Positions 20,064 to 26,491 of a DNA stretch of 26,491 nucleotides are shown piece after piece; position 1 is the first letter of the stretch, and every line of letters starts with the position of its first letter. Below the pieces are notes generated by a model. That model did not search any database. It saw only the letters and a list, made by a program, of their open reading frames with translations, and was not told the origin of the DNA. The DNA is from Porogramme epimiltina (lineage: Eukaryota > Basidiomycota > Agaricomycetes > Polyporales > Polyporaceae), in the NCBI GenBank assembly GCA_900155495.1, contig FTLJ01000284.1, forward strand, positions 1 through 26,491, in the 5' to 3' direction. A program made the translations under genes and the position numbers.

Positions 20064-21330
20064 GTTGAGAACTGCGCGGGTAACGAGAGAGTTTGGTGTG
20101 CAGGGGGTTTAAGCTGAAGCTCTAGATCTTGAAGCCCGGTCTCCGTGAAGGGAGATCGATGGCCGCACTGTGCTTCGAAGGATATAGTTTATGCTAGCAC
20201 TGTTATATAGGACACCCATGAGCTGTTAGGCCATTGGACCAACGTCAACGAGGGCTTCCAAAAGGGAGCAGTGCATCACAGAACGAGGCCCGCGGACCGC
20301 CGGAGACTGGGATGGGCAGAGAAAATGGCATGTGGCTCCCAGCGTACGACATCGTAAGCTCCGGCACCGGGCGAAGAGATATGTTATCCTAGGCGAATCC
20401 AGATGGGCCACTCCGGTGGGCGCATGGATGGGCGGTGCTCTCCCAGGGCGCGGGGTTCTGCGGAATGAGTGCGACTATTAGCATGGAACCCAGCGCGCTT
20501 TAATAATTCCGGAAGAAGCTACCCGCAAGCGCAGAATAGTACATTGGACACCCGAAAAGGCGGTGTTGTTCACAGAGGCCATGGAAAGCATGTACACTCA
20601 TGTACCAAGCCACACAGAATTGTGGCAAAAAGCGTGCCTTTGCTTGTATATAGAAACGAAAGTAAGCGTTTATGGAATAGCAGCGACAGAAAAGAACGTG
20701 ATGCATGGAGTACACACCGCGAGAATACCAGCCGCGGTTCAACTAATGGATCTACGTCGCCTCAAGGTTAATCATAGGGGCCCAGGCCTTGTGTATACTG
20801 ACAGCCTTCTTTATCACCATCGCGACGACCATGGGAGAAAACGAAGGGAATCCGACATCTTGAAGATTGAACGGGCGCCGCGGCTTCTATCAACTGCTTG
20901 CTTTCAATCCGAGATCTTTGAGAGAGCACAAGTTATGCACGGTTAGGGGAGTATGAGAGGTGGCGGCTGGCGGAGGAAGGTGGAGGACGTCGTGAACAAT
21001 GAGTTTGACGCCGGACACCCCGGCTAGGAACATAGGCCGGCGGCTACAGACATATTGGCTCAGCGGTATTAGGCACAAACGGGCGTCTTGGTTCGACACC
21101 ATGAAGACACACGCACCGCCCAAAACTCATGATTTGTGGTCTGGCAGGTTGAAGGCATCTCATGAGCCCTCGAGGCATCCGGGGGCGCCATATCAATGTT
21201 GCGCTCAAGTTCTATCCATAGATATACATTCGGAAGGCGAACAAACCGTCCATATGAGAATGCCATGCCTGGGCCGGCTCACAGCTCCGCCCCCACCGCA
21301 AGTTCGCACAGGGGTAGCCCCCACTTCCAT
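20064..21330. other. Upstream region of DUF6533 gene, copy 1
   Basis: About 1.27 kb with no supported gene. It is conserved in unit 2 (24983-26215) with many indels. Frames such as 20563-20946 are interrupted by non-triplet indels in the other unit, so they are not taken as coding. The TATA box of the DUF6533 gene lies at 20203-20209. A pair of sequences resembling tRNA A and B boxes near 21055-21100 is too closely spaced for a tRNA. Confidence 0.55.
20203..20209 (-). promoter_or_regulatory. TATA box of DUF6533 gene, copy 1
   Basis: TATATAA on the minus strand, about 140 bp upstream of the ATG at 20063. The same sequence and spacing occur in unit 2 (25122-25128). Confidence 0.6.
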
Positions 21331-22166
21331 TTATAAACTCTCTCGGAATGGTCCGTGCACGAATTTGGGAACTTCGTCTTCATACCACACCCGCTCCGCC
21401 TCCTCTTCTGCCTTCCCGTTCCCACCCTCGTCCACACCGTGGCCAGGTTGCGCCTCGCGCCGGCATTACACCCATGCCGATCCTGCTCCCTTCCAGTCTT
21501 GCCACTTCTGCATGTTCAGTCCCGCCTCCGGGTGGAGGGAAGGACCACACGTCCTCGCGTGAACTAAATGTCGAAAGCGTCGCGCCCATATTTCCTGCCA
21601 CGTTCATTGCCGGTATCGGAACGAAGTGAAGCATCGAAGTCTCGTCTTTGCCGGTGGATGCGGTGGACTCGGAAGGATACAGGCTACGGAGGTCGAGTAT
21701 GAATCGAATGTGGCACATCGTTGTAATTCTGGGGCCGATGGACGTTAGAATAGCGGAAGGGGTGAGATGCCGTGCGGACAGACACTCGAAGTAGAGGAAC
21801 GCGAAGTAAACAGTGCTCGCACCGGAGGTTGGCGACGGACTACATTGGTGTATGGTTAACGTAATGACTGCCGATAACCTGAAAAATGTTGCGATACTGC
21901 AAGGCTGAGGATTTGTATGGCAGATGGATGAAAGGGTAACATAGGCGCGGGATACCGGTAAAGTGCATGGTTCCTATGTAAATAGTTCATACTTGAGTTT
22001 TTGTGGTCATCGGGACGCGCGAGTGACTTACAACATCTACCAAAAGAAGTCTGATGAGCCAGAAGGGCGCGCACACCCGCTTTGGATGACGTTTGGTGAA
22101 TTTCGAACGTTTTGACCACTGTGTGAACCAACAGCACAACATCGGCTACGATGTCAGATGCTCTGG
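21331..22166 (-). pseudogene. 5'-truncated DUF6533-type gene fragment
   Basis: Minus-strand pieces match the C-terminal half of the DUF6533 genes. An exon at 22166-22041 encodes RASDIVADVVLLVHTVVK and ends before a GTAGAT donor, equivalent to the IACDAIIIVLTWIKTYEI exon of the intact genes. A later frame encodes IRFILDLRSLYPSES and NVAGNMGATLS, equivalent to SRFLLNLRGLYF and VVGNLGATL. A third frame ends with AERVWYEDEVPKF and a stop at 21331, equivalent to GLEWYDDEKPTY. The last two are in different frames, with a stop between them, whereas unit 2 keeps this tail in one frame. Everything upstream of about 22280 is missing because unit 2 begins there. It is a decayed remnant of a divergent paralog rather than a third copy of the neighbouring gene. 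Confidence 0.7.
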
Positions 22167-22336
22167 CTGTGATTGTGGCTGGTACCGAAATCCGAAAGTA
22201 AACATCCTAACATGCGATGTGATGAAGCAATGATGCTTACTCCTATATTCGCATAAACGGATTCGAAGTAGCAGTGAGAGATGATGGCAGTTGGCTGAGG
22301 GGGCACGCCGCCCTTTCGCTTTCGCCCTCTATGCAT
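22154..22336 (-). pseudogene. Chimeric ORF at duplication junction
   Basis: A 60-codon frame whose first 17 or so codons (MHRGRKRKGGVPPQP) are a copy of the start of the homeodomain-like gene; the rest reads into the upstream side of the truncated DUF6533-type fragment. The copy of the former gene's promoter lies directly upstream, so transcription in this direction is conceivable. No function is claimed: it reads as a by-product of the duplication breakpoint at about 22281. Confidence 0.6.
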
Positions 22337-23029
22337 ACTGCACCATACTGGACAACAAGGACAGACACCACGCGAGGAGGCTAAAGCTGACTAGGAGGGC
22401 GCGCAGCGGGAATAGAATGTGATCAGCGTTCAGTTCACGAAGAGATGAGCGCCTCAGCTCGGGTGATCCCGCGTCACGCATGCTCTATCACGTGCTGGTG
22501 ACATGTCGCGTCTCGGACCATGGCCATGGGAGTCGAGACTCGACAGCTTCAAATTCTGCTACGGCATCTCTTACATGACCTTTAACGAGGCAAAGGTATA
22601 TACTAACAAATATGAAAATATTGAACGGGCGGGCATTGCACAGTTTCAATCCATCCTCCAGCGCAGGTGGAGACTTCTAGCCCGTACATCTTTGTGAGAG
22701 CTCGCGGGCGAGACGAGTCGAGTTCGGAAGAGAGTGAGCGAGCGGAGGATACAAATTGATTCGCCGAAGTGTGAACTTCGGCGGTGCGGGAACATATACA
22801 AAAGAGAGAAACAAGACCGTAAGTAAGCGGGAGCGAGAATGAACGAGCGCGTGAGTCACAAGAAGCGGGACGCGTGGCTGCGAGAGTCGGGACGAGACAA
22901 GGAATACATGAACGGAACGGAATGAAACCGGTGCCCGTGAGGCTCGTGTAACGCGAGGCGTTACAATCTTCCGATAGGTATAGTTGGTCTATATTGCATG
23001 GATGCATCTCAGATGATCCAGCATCTCGT
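22337..23029. other. Duplicated upstream region with LTR insertion
   Basis: A copy of 17714-18121, interrupted at 22693 by a solo LTR. It holds no gene of its own. It lies downstream of the second DUF6533 gene and upstream of the chimeric ORF. Confidence 0.65.
22693..22965. mobile_element. Solo LTR of a retrotransposon
   Basis: A 273 bp segment present in unit 2 and absent from unit 1. It begins TGTGAGAG and ends GCGTTACA, i.e. TG...CA, and is flanked on both sides by the same five bases (ATCTT, 22688-22692 and 22966-22970). Unit 1 has the matching uninterrupted sequence around 18050-18065. These are the hallmarks of an LTR left after recombination between two LTRs; a 5 bp target duplication fits Ty3- or Ty1-type elements. 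Inside are two perfect hairpins: CGCCGAAGT/ACTTCGGCG with a four-base loop near 22762-22783, and GTAACGC/GCGTTAC with a three-base loop at the right end. No internal retrotransposon sequence was seen in the window. Confidence 0.8.
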
Positions 23030-24982
23030 TCATAGTACCGGGGTCACAAGCGTCTCCTGCAACGAGCCACACCTCGTTAGTACCTCGAGGGAGCAAAAAA
23101 GCGCCAGATCAGAACTCACCGGGCTCGCCGGGCTGACAGGCTCCAGCTCCGTCGGGGAGTTCGCGAATCCAGGTGGGTGCGCCAGCTCCGCCTCGCTCAT
23201 CACCATCCCCGCCTCGAACGGATGTAGCGTATACGTCGGCTTCTCGTCGTCGTACCACTCCAGCCCCTCATCCCCCTCCAGCGCGTACTCGTACTCGCCC
23301 TCGCGCCCCCGCTCGACCTCCTCGACTCCGTCCCCGCCCGCGCGGTGGGCGGCGACGCGCGCGCGCACTGCCTTCTCGAGCGCGAGCGGGCTCGCGGGCG
23401 TGCGCAGGCCCGCCGAGTCGCCGTCGCCACTCCCGCTCCCGCTCAAGGTGCAGTCGCCGTCCGGGTACGAGGGCGTCATGGTGAGCGTCGCGCCGAGGTT
23501 GCCGACGACGCGCGAGGTCGTGAAGTGCATGTCGGGCATGATAGCGGAGACCCCGCCGCCGGTGAGCGTCCCGGAGCCGTCGTCCCGCGGGCGCTCGGCG
23601 AAGTACAGCCCGCGGAGGTTGAGCAAGAATCGCGAGAGGAGGATCACGGTCAGCCTAATAGGGGCGGGAGTGAGCGCAGATATTGGCGGGCGGCTGATGA
23701 GGAAGGAGGAGGTGACGTACACCTGCTCGAAGTAGGGCCAGACGATCCAGACAGGTAGGGTCTGTGGTGTTGATTTAGAGAGGCCGGGGCTTCGCAGGGG
23801 CAGTACTTACGGAGCCGATGTGAATTGTAATAATGCTCACTATCTGGATCAAGAGCAGAATACTGCAGGCATGAAGGGATCGACGTCATCAGCGCGCGCT
23901 GCTCAGGGACTGAAGCGACTGACGCCGCGGTGACGTACACGAAGTATGCGGTACCTAAGGTGAATCAGGTCGGGTTGAATAGGTGGAGCGTAAGGGAGAA
24001 GTGCGTACCGTCGCGCAGTAGAAGAGTAGCAAGTGGTGCGCGCGTACCACACTTGGTGGCTGTCCTGTGAATTTCATAGGTCTTGATCCATGTGAGCACG
24101 ATGATGATTGCGTCGCACGCGATCGTAGCGGCCGTTGCGGCTGTAGTCACTGGAGATAACGTGGGTGAGTAGTGAGGTGTCTTGAAGAGCCCGGGGTCAC
24201 CGCTTACAACTGTGCGTTAAAATGAGCCATCAATACTCAAATGTCAAAGATCGTGAGCAACGCACTTCGTAATCTGATCGTCCGTAATGCCCACCCATTG
24301 GGTCAGGCAGCCGAAGGGAGGGCCATCCTGATGTGCAGCGTATAATGTATCCTGGTACTGACAGGAAATGGTGTTAATACGATTACATAGGCGATTCCAC
24401 ATGAAACTCACGATGATTACTATAGGCTTGACAAGAGCAAGGGGAACGAGGATGACAAGAGGTTTCCAGTCACGATCCCACACCCCATATATCCGAAGTG
24501 CAGTGAAGGCGGCGAACGCAATGTAGTTGAGGAAGAGGAGGACGTCATCTGTGTGTGTAATACCCGCACACGCCTGTCGTACAAGAGGTAAGCCAGAAGT
24601 TGCGATTCAGGCAGGGAGAGAATCAAACCTTGTCGGTTGATTTCCACAACAACACCTCCAGAACAAAGAAGACACGCTCAACGACGGCAATGTAACGGGT
24701 GAGGAGGTAGACTATGGTAGCACCGGAGAATTTACGCCGCCAGATTCGTCTAACCTCCGTTGTGAATGTGAGAGCGAAATCGAACCACAGGACCGCTGCA
24801 GGATAGGGTGCTAAGTACAGGGCAGATACAAGTAGAGTACGTCGTAGCTCACCTGATGACGCGATGATGCAGTAGTTCTCCACGATTCTAAACGCAAGGA
24901 GTTAGCATGGTGAAAAGGCAAGTGCTAGCAGATGGTGCACATACATTCGCTCAGATTCTGTCGGGGAAGGTCCGCCACTCAT
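23030..24982 (-). CDS. DUF6533-type seven-helix membrane protein, copy 2
   Basis: The model has twelve exons: 24982-24945, 24887-24853, 24795-24629, 24573-24412, 24357-24266, 24209-24208, 24149-24009, 23954-23939, 23862-23811, 23761-23721, 23654-23120 and 23056-23030, giving 435 residues. The DUF6533 region spans about residues 15-60 (ENYC ... TTEVRRIWRRKFS). Helices follow around VYLLTRYIAVVERVFFV, LNYIAFAAFTALRIYGVW, LVILVPLALVKPIVII, IACDAIIIVLTWIKTYEI, YFVILLLIQIVSIITI and VLTVILLSRFLLNL. The last intron has a perfect TACTAAC branch site. The cytosolic tail contains a Ser, Gly and Asp run (SGSGSGDGD) and an acidic Tyr-rich patch (GEYEYALEGDEGLEWYDDE). Exon 6 (TT) and exon 8 (16 nt) are unusually small, but the phases require them. 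Intron 4 is 54 bp with no stop, so retention would add 18 residues. Function unknown; a receptor-like or scaffold role is speculation. Confidence 0.82.
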
Positions 24983-26215
24983 GTCGCGAGCTGCGCGGGT
25001 AACGAGACAGCTTGGTGTGCAGGGGGTTTAAGCCGAAGCTTGAGATCTTCAAGCCCGGTCTTCACGAAGGAAGATTGATGGCCGCACTCTGCTTCGAAGG
25101 ATATAGTGTATGCCAGCACTGTTATATAGGACACCCATGAGCTCTTAGGTCCTAAGACTAACGTAAGAGAGGGCTTCCAAAAAGGAGAACGCATTACAGA
25201 ACGAGGCCCACGAACCGCCGGAGACTGGGATGCGCAGAGAAAACGGCAGCGTACGTCATCGTAAGCTCCGGCGCTGGCGGAGAAATACGCTATCCTAGGC
25301 GAATCCAGATGGGCCACTCCGGCGGGCGCATGGGCGGGCGGTGCTCTCCCATGGCACTGCGGAATGAGTGCGACTATTAGCATGGGAGCCAGCGCGCGTG
25401 CAATGCCCCGGAAGAAGCTCCCCGCAAGCGCAGAATAGTACACGTTGTTCACCGAGGCCATGGAAAGCATGTACACTCGCGTGCAAAGCTCCATAGGATT
25501 GTGGCAACAAGCGTGCCTTTGCTTGTATATAGAAACAAAAGTAGGCGTTTATGGAATGGTAGCAACAGCAAATTCGAACGTGATACACGTGGTACACACC
25601 GCGAGAATACCTGCCGTGGAGGGTTCAACTACCGGATCTCCGCCACATCAAGGTTACTCATATGGGCTAGGCTTCGGGTTCGCGTGCTCGAGAGCCCAAG
25701 TCTTGTGTATACTGACAGCCTTCTTCATCGCTATTGCGACGACCATGGGAGAAAATGAAGGGAATGGGCCGACATCTTGAAGATTGAACGGGTGCTGCGG
25801 CTTCTATCAACTGCTTGCTTTCAGTCAGAGATCTTGGAGGAAGCACAAGTTATGCACGGTTAGGGGAGTATGAGAGGCAGGTGCTGGTGGCGGAGGACGT
25901 TGGAGGACGTCATGAACGATGAGTTCGACACCGGACACCGGGTCGGCTAGGAACCGGCATAGGCCGGCGGCTACAGACATATTGGCTCAGCGGTATCAGG
26001 CACAAATGGGCGTCTTGGTTCGACACCATAATGAAGACACGCGCACCGCCCCAAACTCAAAATCGGATGTTTGGAAGGTTGAAGGGATCTCATGAGCCCT
26101 CGAGGCATCCGGGGGCGCCATATCAATGTTGCGCCCAAGTTCTATCCCTAAAGATACATTCGTAAGGCAAACAGACTGTCCATATGAGATTACCATGCCT
26201 GGGCCGGATCACAGC
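24983..26215. other. Upstream region of DUF6533 gene, copy 2
   Basis: The counterpart of 20064-21330, with no supported gene. It carries the TATA box at 25122-25128. Sequence is conserved with unit 1 in blocks separated by short indels, including one of about 40 bp near 25630-25690. Confidence 0.55.
25122..25128 (-). promoter_or_regulatory. TATA box of DUF6533 gene, copy 2
   Basis: TATATAA on the minus strand, about 140 bp before the ATG at 24982, matching 20203-20209. Confidence 0.6.
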
Positions 26216-26491
26216 CTACACGCCGCCCCCACCGCAAGTTCGCACAGCGGCAGTCCCCATTTTCCTCGCTAAACCCTCTCGGAACTGGTTGCGCACGAAT
26301 TCAGGAACTTCGTGTTCATACCACGCTTGCTCCGCATCCTCTTCTGCCTTCCCGTTCCCACCCTCGTCCACACCGTGTCCGCATCGCACCCACGCCGGAT
26401 CTGCTGCCAGCCTCCCTTTCAGTTGCCCAAGTCCTACATGTTCAGTCTGTCGGATTTTCGGAATCAGGCTGCAAGGTTGATGCGGGAAGGG
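26216..26491 (-). CDS. DUF6533-type protein, C-terminal end (partial at right edge)
   Basis: A minus-strand frame enters from the right edge and stops at 26216. It encodes TEHVGLGQLKGRLAADPAW and then GVDEGGNGKAEEDAEQAWYE, followed by HEVPEFVRNQF and a Gly-rich end. It corresponds to the C-terminal tail of the truncated fragment in unit 1 (AERVWYEDEVPKF) and to the GLEWYDDEKPTY tail of the intact DUF6533 genes. Unlike unit 1, the frame is open across the part that is broken there, so this copy may belong to a working gene whose body lies outside the window. Confidence 0.55.
   Translation of the reverse strand, partial: PFPHQPCSLIPKIRQTEHVGLGQLKGRLAADPAWVRCGHGVDEGGNGKAEEDAEQAWYEHEVPEFVRNQFREGLARKMGTAAVRTCGGGGV

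Larger units (their letters stand above)
17666..22280. repeat. Second tandem duplication, unit 1
   Basis: The unit runs from codon 16 of the homeodomain-like gene (about 17666) to the junction near 22280. It contains that gene's upstream region, the first DUF6533 gene and the truncated DUF6533-type fragment. The same order recurs from 22281. The breakpoint shares the short motif GATGGC in both places. Confidence 0.88.
22281..26491. repeat. Second tandem duplication, unit 2 (runs off the right edge)
   Basis: Repeats the layout of unit 1: fragment of the homeodomain-like gene and its upstream region, then a DUF6533 gene, then its upstream region and the C-terminal end of the second DUF6533-type gene. 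It is longer in its first part because of the 273 bp solo LTR. Its far end is outside the window, so whether further units follow cannot be seen. Confidence 0.88.

Noticed and set aside
20563..20946. 127-codon frame upstream of the DUF6533 gene (similar one at 25445-25780)
   Set aside because: The two versions differ by non-triplet indels and show no recognisable motif, so they are probably untranslated.
21050..21105. tRNA-like A box (TGGCTCAGCGG) and B box (GGTTCGACACC)
   Set aside because: The boxes are about ten bases too close for a tRNA, and neither acceptor nor D-stem pairing forms. Possibly chance or a very old SINE remnant.

Overview
The window looks like nuclear DNA of a basidiomycete, most likely an Agaricomycete of the Polyporales type. 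The genes are split by many 45-70 bp GT-AG introns. The recognisable families are class I hydrophobins, DUF6533 seven-helix proteins and a second group of fungal seven-helix proteins, all typical of mushroom-forming fungi. Family calls rest on motif recognition only; no search was run. The exon models were worked out by hand and keep frame through every junction.

Left half (about 448-11750): an old tandem duplication of a three-gene cassette. Each copy holds a plus-strand seven-helix membrane protein (647-2116 and 6785-8274), then a minus-strand secreted protein of unknown function (3438-4441 and 9134-10131), then a minus-strand class I hydrophobin (5314-5738 and 11029-11453). All six genes look intact, and the two mature hydrophobins differ by one residue although the flanks have diverged a good deal. 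A third, more distant hydrophobin lies on the plus strand at 13001-13446, behind a GC-rich 1.5 kb upstream region with a clear TATA box.

Centre: tail to tail with the third hydrophobin is a secreted protein made almost entirely of nine 21-22 residue repeats (13814-14500, minus). Next comes a 745-residue, probably nuclear protein with a divergent homeodomain-like N-terminus and seven sumoylation-type motifs (15369-17713, minus).

Right half (17666 to the end): a second, independent tandem duplication with a unit of about 4.6 kb. Each unit carries a DUF6533 seven-helix gene (18122-20063 and 23030-24982, minus) and the C-terminal part of a second DUF6533-type gene (21331-22166 truncated; 26216 to the right edge). 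The breakpoint lies at codon 16 of the homeodomain-like gene. The second unit therefore starts with a stray copy of that gene's promoter and first codons, fused to the truncated gene. Unit 2 also contains a 273 bp solo LTR with a 5 bp target duplication; unit 1 preserves the empty site.

How the genes may work together is inference. The left cluster combines surface-active secreted proteins (three hydrophobins, a repeat protein, two copies of an unknown secreted protein) with receptor-like membrane proteins, which would suit a cell-surface or aerial-growth gene cluster. The most unusual details are a two-nucleotide exon apparently needed by both DUF6533 genes, and the 21-residue repeat protein.
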